A DNA stretch of 64,000 bases from Rutpela maculata (lineage: Eukaryota; Arthropoda; Insecta; Coleoptera; Cerambycidae). The notes under the pieces were generated by a model. It did no database searches. It was not told the DNA's origin and saw only the letters and a program-made list of their open reading frames with translations. Position numbers and translations under genes: made by a program. Location: positions 103,853,823 to 103,917,822 of the forward strand of contig OW386291.2 of NCBI GenBank assembly GCA_936432065.2, written 5' to 3'. Below, piece after piece: positions 12,621 through 24,177 of this stretch. Each line of letters starts with the position of its first letter. Position 1 is the first letter of the stretch.

Positions 12621-13906
12621 GAAAATAAACTAAAAAATTGACCGGCGCTAAAGTGACGCTTCCAGACGTCTAGTGCACAAGACACCTGGAAGAAAAAGAC
12701 GTCACAAAATAGCCATAGGTACTCATCAGTTAGTCTGTACGTACGTGTACAAGTACGTACGAAAACACTCTACAAATCGCTATCTTTAGCGCATATACTT
12801 CATTTTCAGGCTCACAAGAAAAAATGTCGTATACTAACGACTAAACCTCCCTTATTAGTCCATATTCTGGAGACGTTTATCTTTCAGTCCTAAGTACTTG
12901 TCGGACATAAAACAGGAAAGTATCGTATTCTATGTAAAACTTTCTGCTCGATCCGAATGCGAAGGGCGCATAAATTGCGAATTTCGGCTTATTCCGGAAA
13001 TCGCGAAAAACTGAATGTTTAAAATATAACTTCCAATTTCTCCCACAAAATATAAGCTAAAAATCTATTATTTTTTTAATGTAGCTCACAGTGTACTTAA
13101 TGTAACAGTGCAGTCAAAATATATCAAATATTTATAAAAATTTGAGTAAAAAGTATTGCGTGAACTCCTACACCGTCCGGCGTCCCCGCATTGAAAAATG
13201 TATCCTTTAAGACCTTTTTTTATTTTAGGAAACTGACCAAAATTAGATCATACAAAATTACAAGAAAAGACTAAAATGATTTTTAGTGATTGATTCATAC
13301 TGATATCTTACGTGAAACGGTAGATATAATTTTTTTTTTATTTGGCTGCCCTGCGAGGGAGCCAACTTGCAGGCAGCAAGTTAGATACCGAGGAACGGAG
13401 GCAGTAGTTTGTGTTACTCAGTACTGTAGTAGTAGGTACAATATTCCTGTGTTTGGTTTTACAGGTATTATATTGTTTAAAAGATGTAGTTATTAATACA
13501 GTTGTTTAAAATTATTTAATTTTACTTCATCATAACTTTATAAACACTTAAATAGATACTTGCATAAATGAAGTTGTCTTTTAGATATTATACATATGAA
13601 TGTATTTATATCAGCTACGGGAAATAAATTACAATTAATTATTAGAAATTATCATAATTAGAATCAGCTTATATCATGAATAGTGTACAGATTCATAATC
13701 ATGAGAAAAGCTATAGTCATATTCTCCATGCTAGAATTTTGTGTTTTGAAAGAGCAGTAATAGTAGCAAGTGATACAGAAATATTTTTGTTTCAGTGTTT
13801 TTTTGCACTAAAATGAAAGTAAAATTGTGGATTCAAAAGATCAATTGTTTTGCAATAAAATAATTGAAGACGAAGCCACAGACATTCATACCTCTCCTTC
13901 TTATAT
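12621..13906. other. no recognisable gene
   Basis: Apart from the short near-palindrome around 12,739-12,765 and poly-T runs near 13,330, nothing can be assigned. The 68-codon open frame near 13,290 looks like chance. Confidence 0.45.
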
Positions 13907-13954
13907 TGCGGCTCTTTTCAACCGACTCTATGAAGTCGGTTAAAAAGAGCCGCA
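13907..13954. repeat. near-perfect 48-bp hairpin
   Basis: TGCGGCTCTTTT plus AACCGACT on the left pairs with AGTCGGTT plus AAAAGAGCCGCA on the right, leaving a loop of about 6 bases. Only one or two positions fail to pair. It stands in AT-rich unannotated DNA. No poly-T terminator or coding context is evident, so function is unknown. Confidence 0.7.
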
Positions 13955-14589
13955 CATAATTATGATTATGTCTACCTATATACTTAGTGGATGCGATAGC
14001 ATAAGCTATCCATTTGAGAAAGAAAAAAGACATCTTTTAAGACGGCAACTGAAAATTTGGAAAGGCTCAATCCTTTGGCACAATACATAAATGACGTAGG
14101 CAATTTCAACGTGATGGAATTTATTAACACTGCCATATTCTTTAAATGTCTGTGTGGTCCCTCAGATTTTCAAGAGAACCTTAACTAACTAAGGGCACAT
14201 TTATTTTTAAACTGCAATAACGATATTAGAATTTTACCACTTACTTACTAAAGACGCATTTTATGAACATGCCAAAAGATGTGCCTATATATACATTTCT
14301 TATTTGGAAGAGAGCAGATAACATGTCTCCAAAACTACCAGATGTTCTTCAGATGGTTGGACATTAACAAAAGGCATACTAATACCTACCATGTCTAAGA
14401 AACGATCGAAGCCAGTCACTTCTAACGCAGTCTTTGTAAGTGTAAGAATAATATTTGCAACAAGAGGTGTTACTGCTTAGAGAACTGGAGTGTCTTACTC
14501 TATTGGGTATATGTAATAAAAAATATAAATAAATAAACACCACAGGTAATACGACCTCCTTTATTCATGAAGGCTCTGGAAAAGCCTTG
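13955..14589. other. no recognisable gene
   Basis: This is AT-rich DNA with short degraded frames. Nothing can be assigned. Confidence 0.45.
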
Positions 14590-14873
14590 TGCGGGAGAGG
14601 GCTACACATTTAGAGACAAGAGGCACACATCCAATATCCGAGTATACTAGGATTAAATTCTTCTTCGGAAAAAATCCCAGTGCCACGGCCGGGAGTCGAA
14701 CCCGGAACTCCCGGGTGAGAGTCAATTTCAATTTTCAATTCAAACAAATTTATTCAACATTGAACATACAAAATATGCGCCCGAGTCGGATCCCAGTTCA
14801 GAGCCGACCGCACAACCACGTCGCGCAGCGCCGTGGTGAAAATGTACGGTCGGTCGGGTGAAGCTGATTCGAC

Positions 14874-15822
14874 CACAAACAACCCACACCTATAGACGTT
14901 CTACTGCCGTACATTCAAATGGGATCAAAACTGAAGCGCCTCTGGTGGTTGGAAGCGCAAGCGGAGCGGCCGGCGGGAAGTTTTAAATAATCTTAAATCT
15001 CATTTAAATGCTTTTAAAAGCAGTACTATGCCACATTTGATAATTAAATATCAAAATATGACTAGAACAGTTTCAAAGACACTGAAATTATGCTGCAGAG
15101 ACAAAATATTTTGGGTAATAAAATTAATGATTCAAGAGGTTTGAATAACATATATTAATTAAAACTGAATAGTGGAAGCCCTTCTTTGAAATAATTAATT
15201 AATCATGATGATCTAATAAATCACTTTTTACATTATTTTTTATCACTAATTTATTGTAACTAAACGTTACTGCAGTTTCAACACTAAGCATGTCATTTTC
15301 AAATATTTCACATTTCACAAGAGATCCTCGTTTCAAAATGGAACGCTTAATGTTGAAACTGCAGTAAAGTTTACTTACAATACATTAGCGATAAAAAACA
15401 AAGTAAAAAGTGTTTTATTAGATCACCATTGTAAAGCACCTTCCGCATAAATAATACCGGCTTTCAAAATGTCGATGACAAACAGTGGATTGTTGATTAC
15501 TCTTAACCACTTTTTAAAATCTATTGAGGTCTTTAGATGGATGAGGGAACCGATGCTTATGAATCATACTGTCCTTACAATTAATAACACAACATTTTAT
15601 ATCCCATTTCCAAACAATAAACAACTTTGACCATAACTTTGACGTTTGTGACACCACGTCGCTGCCAACTATTTTTTTTGCTACCAACACTATTGATAAA
15701 ATTACTCTAGAGCGCGACATCTCTGGGTTGGAAGCGCAACTACACTTACATCACGTGACCGTACAAAGTGATTCCATTTGCTTCCATATAAGTTGAAAGT
15801 CTATAGGTATGGGTGGTTTGTG
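14874..15822. mobile_element. 949-bp hAT-type element with exact 8-bp target duplication
   Basis: The left end is CACAAACAACCCACACCTAT and the right end is ATAGGTATGGGTGGTTTGTG, which are inverted copies with few mismatches. GATTCGAC is present at 14,866-14,873 and at 15,823-15,830, flanking the element exactly. There is no transposase ORF. A palindromic MITE lies inside. Confidence 0.8.
15203..15429. repeat. palindromic MITE nested in the hAT-type element
   Basis: Arms of about 85 bp (TGATCTAATAAATCACTTTT on the left, its near reverse complement on the right) surround a core of about 55 bp. The sequence ACTGCAGTTTCAAC on the left recurs as GTTGAAACTGCAGT on the right. No ORF. Confidence 0.75.
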
Positions 15823-16021
15823 GATTCGACTCAAGCTGAAACGACAGGTGAGATGGTTAGGACTCCTGTCTAGAGGAAAAGACTTAAACCTAACAATTTC
15901 GTTGTACTATAACTAGGGAACAGTTTTAAAAACACTTAAAGCTCAACGAAAAAACCCGTTCGAGGGATGAGAGTCAAGTGCGCTTGCCACTCATCTAAGC
16001 AGTCATATGTGTTTATAGTCT

Positions 16022-18038
16022 GAGAGCTGGGCACGAAATTTCGATATGACTCGGGTTATGAAAAATTTCCGTCACAATACGTCGTACACTAAGGGAGGAC
16101 CCTGATTTTGGAATTTTTATGAAAACAAAAGAACATTAAATTTTCTACAAAATATGTTCTATACATTTTGTCGTTAAACTGAATAGTTTCGGTGCAGCAG
16201 CCGGTCGAAGTCAAGCATTCTTGACAAAATTATGATTTTTTGTAATTTCTCAATATAGTGCGACTTTTATGAAGGAGTATTTTTGTGTTGAGACAAAATT
16301 TGTTTTCATACCTGAAAATCCTGAAATATGTCTGCTACGCGTAGCTCATTGTTCAATACTAGTTTCCACACCACCTTGAGGTAGAGTATATGGCGCGTTT
16401 TTTTTTACGTAGTTGTCCCCTATAGGCCTAATCCACGACTAGCTTGCTTCTTGAGACGTTTTAGATGCTTGATGTCGAAGATCCAGGTTCGGTGTAGTCT
16501 TCAACAATACTTTCTTCGGAAATTGCTTCCGTTGCGCTGTCCACTGATTCTACCTATTGATTGTTCTCCATGCTTGCGAAAAATATTTCGACTGGAGAGT
16601 CGACTTCCTCGTCGTCATGAAGCTCGTTGACTGTTGCTGCTGCATTGTCGCAGCTTTATCCGTTACAAAATTTGCAAATTACAGAACATTTTAACCCTGC
16701 CTTTCTACAACGACATATATTCTTCCCATAATTTGTCAAGCGGTAAAATCATCACTGATAATATTCTATTTCTTCACGCTTTTTAACTTTTTAATCACGG
16801 CAAATTAAAGTTCCTGAGCATCCTACAAAAGCATCAGGATTTACAGGACAGCATTCCACTTTTTCAGGATAGTAATGCTGAACCGGACGCTATCGCTGAT
16901 GCTGGAGAACGCTTTATTCTGGCACTGTATGGAGTCAAACATGGAGATAATATCTCTCTGGACGCTTATCGTTACCAATGTTTCGTAAGATCGCTCACAA
17001 AAAATAAGTTTAACATCGCGTCTCTACCACCTACAGCTGCAGCGGCACGGCAGCATTCATTCAGGACATATTATCAAGTCCAGGAGTGGCAGGAGGCTTG
17101 TAAAAATGTTGAAGAATCGGTCTGGAAACAGATCAAAGCTGGGCTTACACCAGTATCAATGCTGAAAGGTCCTGCTTCAGAAAAGCTACTTAAATTTCTT
17201 TCCTGTAAATGCAAGAAAGGGTGCAGTGCAGCACGTGGTTGTAGAAAGGCAGGGTTAAAATATTCTGTAATTTGCAAATTTTGTAACGGACAAAGCTGCG
17301 ACAATGCACCAGCAACAGTCGACGAGCTTCATGACAACGATCAAGTCGACTCTCCAGTCGAAACATTTCTCGCAAGCATGGATAACAAGCAATACGTAGA
17401 ATCAGTGGACAGCGCAACGGAAGCAATTTCTGAAGAAAGTATTGTTGAAGACTACAACGAACCTGGACCTTCGATATCAAGCACCTAAAACGCCTCAAGA
17501 AGCAGGCTAGTCGTGGATTAGGCCTCTAGGGGACAACCACGTTAAAAACAAAACCTCCATATTCTCTACCTTAAGGTGGTGTGGAAATGAGTATTGAACA
17601 TGGGGCTATGCATAGCAGACAAGTAAAATCAACCATATTTGAGGATTTTCAGGTATGAAAACAAATTTTGTCTCAACACAAAACAACTCCTTCATAAAAG
17701 TCGCACTAATATTGAGAAATTACAAAGAATCCTAATTTTGTCAAAAATGCTTGAGTTCGATCAGCTGCTGCACCGAAACTATTCAGTTTAGCGAAAAAAT
17801 ATATATTATAGAAAATTTAATGCTCTTTTATTTTCATAAGATTTTTTGCCTTATGAGGCACCCGAAGCGAGATATTTCAAAGAAACTGTTTTGTGCGCCA
17901 TTTTTTCAAGATGGTGGCGCCTCTCCCCGCTCGAGCTGTCAGCATATTCCCAAATCAGGGTCCTCCCTTAGTGTACGACGTATTGTGATGGAAATTTTTC
18001 ATAACCCGAGTCATATCGAAATTTCGTGCCCCGCTCTC
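16022..18038. mobile_element. 2-kb foldback carrying a PIN-like gene fragment
   Basis: The left arm (16,022-16,711) is an inverted copy of the right arm (17,238-18,038). Markers are GGGCACGAAATTTCGATATG on the left and CATATCGAAATTTCGTGCCC on the right, and CACTAAGGGAGGACCCTGAT against ATCAGGGTCCTCCCTTAGTG. The right arm has about 110 extra bases near 17,830-17,940. The arms include the 3' end of the coding fragment at 16,808-17,488, so the C-terminal coding segment is present twice, inverted. Confidence 0.8.
16808..17488 (+). pseudogene. C-terminal part of a PIN/FEN-like transposon-associated protein
   Basis: A frame stays open for about 227 codons from 16,808 or earlier to the stop at 17,488, without a convincing start codon. 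It reads KFLSILQKHQDL, then SLPPTAAAARQHSFRTYYQV, then a Cys-rich tail (CKCKKGCSAARGCRKAGLKY, CKFCNGQSCDN) and an acidic end. The same order is seen in the gene at 20,361-21,794, whose upstream part has a PIN/FEN-like nuclease signature. This copy has lost that N-terminal part, apparently when the foldback formed. The first ATG in frame (17,159) gives only 109 aa. The family is widespread and uncharacterised in arthropod genomes, to my recollection. Confidence 0.6.
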
Positions 18039-18397
18039 CATCTATTAGGTAAATGTACTGATGATAATTTATAATTATAATCATTTTTAAGTAACGATTG
18101 TAAAGTATTTTACTTCGTTGGTATAAATACATGCATATTTATTATATTTAAAGACAATTTCATTTATGCAAGTATTTTTTAAGTGTACCTAAAGTAAAAA
18201 ACCGCTACCTAAGGAATCACTACTTCCACACCCCGATTTCCTATCTAAATATCTTCCCATCCTCACCTCTCTATTAAGAAATAAAAATATTCTTTAAGTT
18301 TAAAATATTTTTTGTATTATATTCAATAAAATTAATTTCAGGATTATTGACTTCACTTTAGGACAAATAAATTATCGTCACCCCTAAAAATCCTTTT
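18039..18397. other. AT-rich stretch, nothing recognised
   Basis: No element or gene can be supported between the foldback and the tandem repeat. Confidence 0.45.
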
Positions 18398-18405
18398 GTT
18401 CAATC

Positions 18406-18606
18406 TTCCTATGTATTCTTAATAGCCTGTTTACCTGGCTTGGAGTAGATACAAGGCTTTAAACCATCTCCTTCTGTACGCTCTTTAGAGCCCGTCGATC
18501 TGGCTTGAAGAATATAAAAGTCACATCAAACATCTGTTGAGCCTTTCTATGTGCTCTTTATAACCCGTTTACTTGGCTTGGAGTATATACAAGACTTTTA
18601 ATAATC
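18406..18606. repeat. three-copy tandem repeat, unit about 67 bp
   Basis: Three diverged units follow head to tail. Each contains a CTATGTRYTCTTWAWARCCYG-like start and CTGGCTTGGAGTAGATACAA or a close variant (CTTGGAGTATATACAAGACT in unit three). Confidence 0.6.
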
Positions 18607-20039
18607 CCCTTACTGACTATATTATTATTTTTGTTTGTTTTATTATTTTTTATTTTATTGCCTTATATATATATATATATATATTAACGTTCCCGCGAAG
18701 TTTAGCTAATGCTATTCTACCACTTAACCAGGACGGCGAGATGAGATACGGTAACCCATTCAAGTGTCGGGCTCGCCCGGCGTGCCTTAACTTCGCCGAT
18801 CGGGGTCTCGCCACTGAAATCGGTACCGTACCTCACCTCACTATTATTACTATAGCAGCACTATGCAGAGCGATTAAATCACCAACACTTTTGTCCAGGA
18901 ACACGTAAGCCATATGAAATGTTTAGTTTAATAAAATTTCAAGAGTAATGACTAAATATATTTAATAAAACACCTCAAATAGAAACGAGAAAGGAACATT
19001 GATTCAAATAATACATTACAGATATCTGCCTTTCATAACGACCGCTGTAAAGACTGCAAACAACGTTATCATCATTTTTCCATGAATTAGAACCATAAAT
19101 GTTGTCCGTATTCCCAAGCCGATACACGGCAACTCACTTTCAATATTTTCAGAACTCTGCTAAATCATTTATTGTGGAGCAGCGATGCATAAGGGTAGCT
19201 GCTACTCGATCTGTCGGGTTACTGCCATTGTTCGAAAAGGATTGTGCTTTATTGTTCATTTCTGCTCAAATGTATTAGATATGAGCCCTCTAGAGCCGCA
19301 CTATTGTACTGATTTGTTTTAAAAAATGAACACTGGAGGTAATATTGACAAAACTAACAAAGGTATTTTTTAACAATATAGAATGTCGGTAAAAAACGTT
19401 TGAGGCGGCAGTCCGGAAAGTTACTTAAATCCGTAGTGTTTTTAGTTCAGAAACCGTCAGTTTACTCCCGATAAAGTGAAATTTTGCCAAACTCAATATA
19501 CAGGGTGTTTAGTAAAGCGATGCCGACCCAAGACAAGGAGATACAAGTGGTCATGTGGCATCTATATATATGATTAAACTTACCTATATGAAAAATGCTA
19601 CCAATTTTTTTTTATAATTGTATAAAATTCCAAAATTGGATATTTGACAGTTTCCTCAACAGTTGTAAAATGAACGAATATTGGCAATACTGCTAATACT
19701 GCTTTCAAGAAATAAATTTAGAATTTCTAGTCGAATGCTTCAGATCCACACTCCAACCCAAGCTACCAAATTACAATCCTAAGTTAATTACACCTTTTGC
19801 TAGCTGCAGGAATTCTTCAAATATACCTTTAATTTACTTGGATTAGAGGACTGATATTCACACAAGGTACTCTATATAGTTAGATCTTCAACATGTTCAA
19901 ATTTAACTGAGTAAGAATACCAATACGATTATGTTAAATCACTGTATCCCAATAATACAGTAACTTAATACATCCTACCTGACGTCAAATCAGGTATCTA
20001 TGTTTTTTTAATATGTAAAAGCAATTTAATAATTTTTAA
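18607..20039. other. mixed non-coding stretch with a GC-rich island
   Basis: Positions 18,690-18,850 are conspicuously GC-rich (GGCTCGCCCGGCGTGCC, CCGATCGGGGTCTCGCC) within AT-rich DNA, suggesting a SINE-like fragment. A TA microsatellite precedes it (about 18,666-18,684). CAGGGTGTTTAGTAAAGC at about 19,501 is a motif common at arthropod repeat ends. No gene is recognised. Confidence 0.4.
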
Positions 20040-21970
20040 AAGTAGACTAAATTTGCTACAAATTGGTACCAGAGCGGACTCTGTAGATCAAATAGTATCC
20101 GAGATACAGTTTTGCAAAGTTTTCATATTTCGACATTTTAAACAAAGTTTAACTTAAAAATCTGTGAAATACTACTTCTATAACTAGGTTCAGAAAATTC
20201 ATTTTACCCCAAGCTCAAGCCCCAAATGGGGTCAGAGGGGGCAGAAAATGTCCCCCCCCTCCAAATATACAGTACTATTATATCGAATGGACTGAAAAAG
20301 AGGAACGAGTATTATTAAAGAAAAAATAAACAAATCAGTTATAAAGAGATCTTATACTTTTTAAACAACTTTAGCTCTTTTGGAAGGTCCAGGAGTGTCG
20401 TCTGTGTCGCTGTTCTCTCTTATCTCCTTTTCTTCTTCGTCTTGAGCCTCGTTGTCTGATTCTTCTTCGAGGTCTGGGGAGTGTATATTTATACTTAAAT
20501 CAAAAGCATTGTCACATGACTGTCCACTGTAATGCGTGCAAACCGTCGAACATTTTAATCCAGTTTTTTGCAACTACACGCTTTGCTACAGCCCCTCTTG
20601 CAGCTACATGATACAATTGCCAGAGTTGTTGCGGTGCTGCATCCCTGGATATTATTTTGGGAGTGAGACCTTGGGACCTGCGCACCCAGCCCCATTCAAC
20701 AGGATTCTTTTCCGCACCTAGCCACTTGTGCACCTGAAAGGTATAGTAAAAATTGTAATATTAAAGAAGTAATATTTATAAGTGTTATTTTTACCTGGTG
20801 GTATGTCCGCAAGGAGTGAAATCGTGCAGCATCTTGGGTTGGAGGCAATTTAGCAAGATTTAAATTAATTTTTACTGCAGCCCTCGCAAACAGCTGGAAG
20901 TGTAAATCATTTTGATTTTGGCTTGAATGTTTGCCTCCATTGAGCGCAACCATGATAACCTCGCCTGCTTCGGCAATTTGCTCAGGTGTGGCATTTGATT
21001 TATAAAATACAGTAATCTTCTCCTCGAGGTCTGGATGTTTTTTGGCTATAGCAAGTAGTTTCATTTTTCCTTGCCTGGACAATGCTGATGTAGAGTCACA
21101 TCCACTGAAGGAATGCAGAAATAGAAAGGAGGTATTTCAAGGAGACGTTTGAATAAGTTGCGTCCGGTTTTTTCCTCTTCCACATTTTTGGAGAAAGATG
21201 AGAATGACTAGAAGATCTATGTCTCCACCAGCGATCACCACAATATTGTTTGTAGAAGCCATAGAAATGGCTGTGGTGACAATCAGCCTGTCCGGATCTT
21301 CTTCTGCCTGAATTACAACAATTTCCTCTTTTTCAAATATGGTTTTTAATAAGTTGATAAAACCAATTTTATTGTTTTCATTAGATAAAAACTTTTCTTG
21401 TGAAATTTATCTTATAGTTGTTTCGTCTAATATGACGTCGGGCGATATATTTGCCTTAACTCGGCGAACACGCTCTCAGCTCTTCGTACTACTTTTGTGA
21501 AGCGTCTGTTGGGTAGCCGTCGAAAACTACAGCTACATTTGGACCATAATATGAAACGAGGTATTTGATGTACCTAACAGCTGTCAACTCAACTGAGGAG
21601 CTTGGAGGCCAAACAACATTGTGAAGTAGATGACAACCATCTACTACAACAAATTTAGTTTTTTCTTGCATCTCATCCATCTTTATTGGTTGAAATGCTG
21701 TATAGAAAGAGGATTTCGTGCCCTTCCATATTTCCTCTTCAGTGAATACTGACATTGGAAAAGGTGACAGTTCGCACGTAAAAAATCTTTTCAAATCTTC
21801 ATGTGACTGTTTTAAAACGCATAAAGAACGGAAAAATCGCTAAAAATGTCAAAATATGAAAAATTGGCAAAACCTTGAACAGCTCTATCTCGGATATAGT
21901 CCGGTGATATTAGGAAAATGTCTCGGAAAGTTTTGGGACAAGCCAAAAATTAGTCTACCCCCTACAGAAT
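20040..21970. mobile_element. TIR element carrying a PIN/FEN-like gene
   Basis: The left end region (TATCCGAGATACAG, then TTTTCATATTTCGACATTTT, about 20,097-20,140) is an imperfect inverted copy of the right end region (TGTCAAAATATGAAAAATTG, then CTCTATCTCGGATATAG, about 21,845-21,902). Similarity seems to continue outward to about 20,045 and 21,960. The broken gene at 20,361-21,794 lies between. A piece of the same terminal repeat occurs at 258-492. Confidence 0.5.
20361..21794 (-). pseudogene. PIN/FEN-like nuclease-fold protein with Cys-rich tail (broken)
   Basis: On the minus strand the N-terminal piece (21,794-21,489) includes KTKFVVVDGCHLLHNVVWPP and VAVVFDGYP, as expected for the first strands of a PIN/FEN-like nuclease fold. 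After a shift, 21,300-21,070 reads DPDRLIVTTAISMA, GGDIDLLVIL and FLFLHSFSGCDSTSAL, a hallmark of this family, with one stop inside. Then MKLLAIAKKHPDL and LAKLPPTQDAARFHSLRTYH follow, the same order as at 16,808-17,488. The Cys-rich tail ends in KTGLKCSTVCTHYSGQSCDN and a very acidic C-terminus. At least three breaks make it a pseudogene unless some are introns. Its position inside a TIR element suggests a transposon gene. The enzymatic role is not established. Confidence 0.6.
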
Positions 21971-22382
21971 TTCCTCAGGAATCCGAAAAAATAGTGTTGA
22001 CCACTCAAAATGGCGGCTTTAATGGTTATTTAACTTTTTGTAAACAAAATGAATTTTGCAACTTACTTGTTTGCTTATATCTTCGCTTCTAAAGGTCATA
22101 GAAAAACGTTCGATTTCTTCGTCATGGGTTCCCCTATAAGGTAGGTATATGCAAAGAACGAATTTTTGATTGTTAATAACATTTTATGACAAGAAACTGA
22201 AAAAATTGAATTTCTCGATCGTCGAAATTTGAAGTACTGTAGAAACAAATATAAAATCTGCATGTTAACCATATTATGAGAAATAGTACATATTTTTAAC
22301 CTTAATGAAATGCACTTTGTCCCGTTGCAAAATATTAATTATTTTTTTTGCAATTAATTTATAAAAAAAAATTCAAACTGTT
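21971..22382. other. AT-rich stretch, nothing recognised
   Basis: No ORF or repeat structure can be supported here. Confidence 0.4.
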
Positions 22383-24177
22383 ATACTAAAAGATCATATT
22401 AATATTTTACAGTTCTGTTTCGGTAGAAACATTGTATTTGACGTACATTTACATAATCAAAAAGAATATTGCAAAAAAATTCAATTTACGACTTTTTTAC
22501 GCAAAAAATTAATTTTGCAACTTAAACAAATGTAAATATCTCAGTGGATTTTGCATAAAATTTATTGCAACTAACGGCATTTTAATTGTCATAAAAAAAC
22601 ACGAATTTAAAGAAAACAAATTTTGGTGCGATGCTTTGGAGACGAGGTATGAAGAATTCACGTTTTTTGCGATTGCGGCGAAATTTGAAAATATTTTTAC
22701 TTGAAAATTTAACTGAATATACCTCAGAGTGTGTGTTATCACTTACAAAAAGTGCCATACAGGGGCGGCCCTAGGGCGGTGCGAGCAGTGCGGCCGCACC
22801 TGGCGCCTTCTTGGGGGGCGCCGAAAATGGAATGATAGTTCGTCTGCGTAAAAAATAAAACCCAAGCCCCTTAATATCACTTAGGGCCAGTTTAAAGCAA
22901 GGTTTAACTAGAAGATTCTGTTGAGGTCCGAAATAAAAGTAAATAGCGTATTTAGCAAAGTGTACATTAAGCACATTCATCAAACAGGAAATTAACAAGA
23001 ACCTTTTGATAAGAACTCAAAAAGACGCTTCCCACAGCAGTTTTTTTACTACAAAAATCATTCGATAACTATCGATAATAAGTATCAATAACAACTATCA
23101 ATATCACAGAATCTTTATTCAAATTTATGAATAATTTCCTATTTGATGAATGTGCTTAATATACACTTTGCTAATTATGCTATTTACTTTTATTTCGGAC
23201 CTCAACGGAATCTTCTAGTTAAACTTTGGTTTAAACTATACCTATCTACTCTACTATCACGAATAAGCGATTGCATATTGGGGGATGTTTTTTTTTTCGG
23301 TGTGACGACAATGATTGTCTGTACGCAGAAATGCGAGACGAAACGGACAGCGAGTCCGACACAGAAAATCAACCTAAAAAAAAAACGAGGACAGAAAAAT
23401 AAACTTTATTTTGTATATTCAATAAATTAATTTTTAAATACAAAATGTATACCTTTTTTATCCCCAATAAGAGTAAAAACTATTCACTCATCAATGTCTT
23501 ATCAAATAAATTGTATGCAATATTTACATATTTATTTTATGAAGCAACGTAATTGAATGATTGAAAGATAATCGAATAATCGGAAAGCTGAGAAGTAAAT
23601 AAGTTGAATTAAAAAACAAAAACGTCCATCTAGCCACTACTGAAGTCGAGAAAAAGAGAAATAAAGCTGCCGCCGCGGTAAAACTGTCCAAGTACGCCAC
23701 TAGTAGTGAAGGGGGAGGGGAATCTGGCATCTAGCGTGAGCACGAGCACCAAGGATGCAATTTTCTCAATTTTTTTTCCATGGCCCATCTGGTTATATAG
23801 ACATGGCACTTTTTGTAAGTAATAACACACACTCTGAGGTATGTTTAGTTAAATTATCAAGTAAATATATTTTCAAATTTCGCCGCAATCGCAAAAAACG
23901 TGAATTCTTCATATATCGGCTCCAAAGCGTCGGAGCAATTTTTTTTTTTTAATTCGTGTTTTTTTTATAACAATTGAAATGCCGTTAGTTGCAATAAATT
24001 TTATGCAAAATCCACTGAGATATTTACATTTGTTTAAGTTGCAAAATTAATTTTTTGCATAAAAAAGTCGTAAATTAAATTTTCTTTGCAATATTCTTTT
24101 TGATTATGTAAATGTACGACAAATACAATGTTTTTACCGAAACAGAACTGTAAAATATTAATACGATCTGGTATAGC
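22383..24177. repeat. 1.8-kb double foldback with hAT-type terminus inside
   Basis: The outer arms 22,383-22,757 and 23,802-24,177 are inverted copies (TTTACAGTTCTGTTTCGGTA against TACCGAAACAGAACTGTAAA with small changes; GGATTTTGCATAAAATTTAT against its complement). An inner inverted pair lies at about 22,885-22,994 and 23,127-23,240 (TCCGAAATAAAAGTAAATAG and CTATTTACTTTTATTTCGGA). At 22,760 CAGGGGCGGCCCTAGGG looks like a hAT-type terminus, but I find no partner end. A degraded reading at 23,330-23,400 (MRDETDSESDTENQ, then a basic run) hints at transposase C-terminus relics. Confidence 0.7.

Larger units (their letters stand above)
14590..15895 (-). mobile_element. tRNA-related SINE, interrupted by a hAT-type insertion
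   Basis: On the minus strand, at about 14,680-14,730, there is a T-arm-like sequence GGGTTCGACTCCCGG with a matching GC-rich stem, typical of an RNA polymerase III B box from a tRNA. The upstream GC-rich part (14,770-14,870, for example TCGGTCGGGTG on the plus strand) continues after the hAT-type element at 15,831-15,895. About 70 bases of AT-rich sequence (14,727-14,785) separate the two GC-rich parts and may be another small insertion, because GACTC-type sequence recurs on both sides of it. Confidence 0.5.

Noticed and set aside
12739..12765. Near-palindrome of GTACGTAC type
   Set aside because: Short and imperfect, with no context suggesting an operator or hairpin RNA.
17190..17498. 102-codon minus-strand ORF
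   Set aside because: Antisense of the PIN-like C-terminal fragment.
22760..23802. Complete hAT element beginning CAGGGGCGGCCC
   Set aside because: Only one terminus found; no partner end or 8-bp duplication could be identified.
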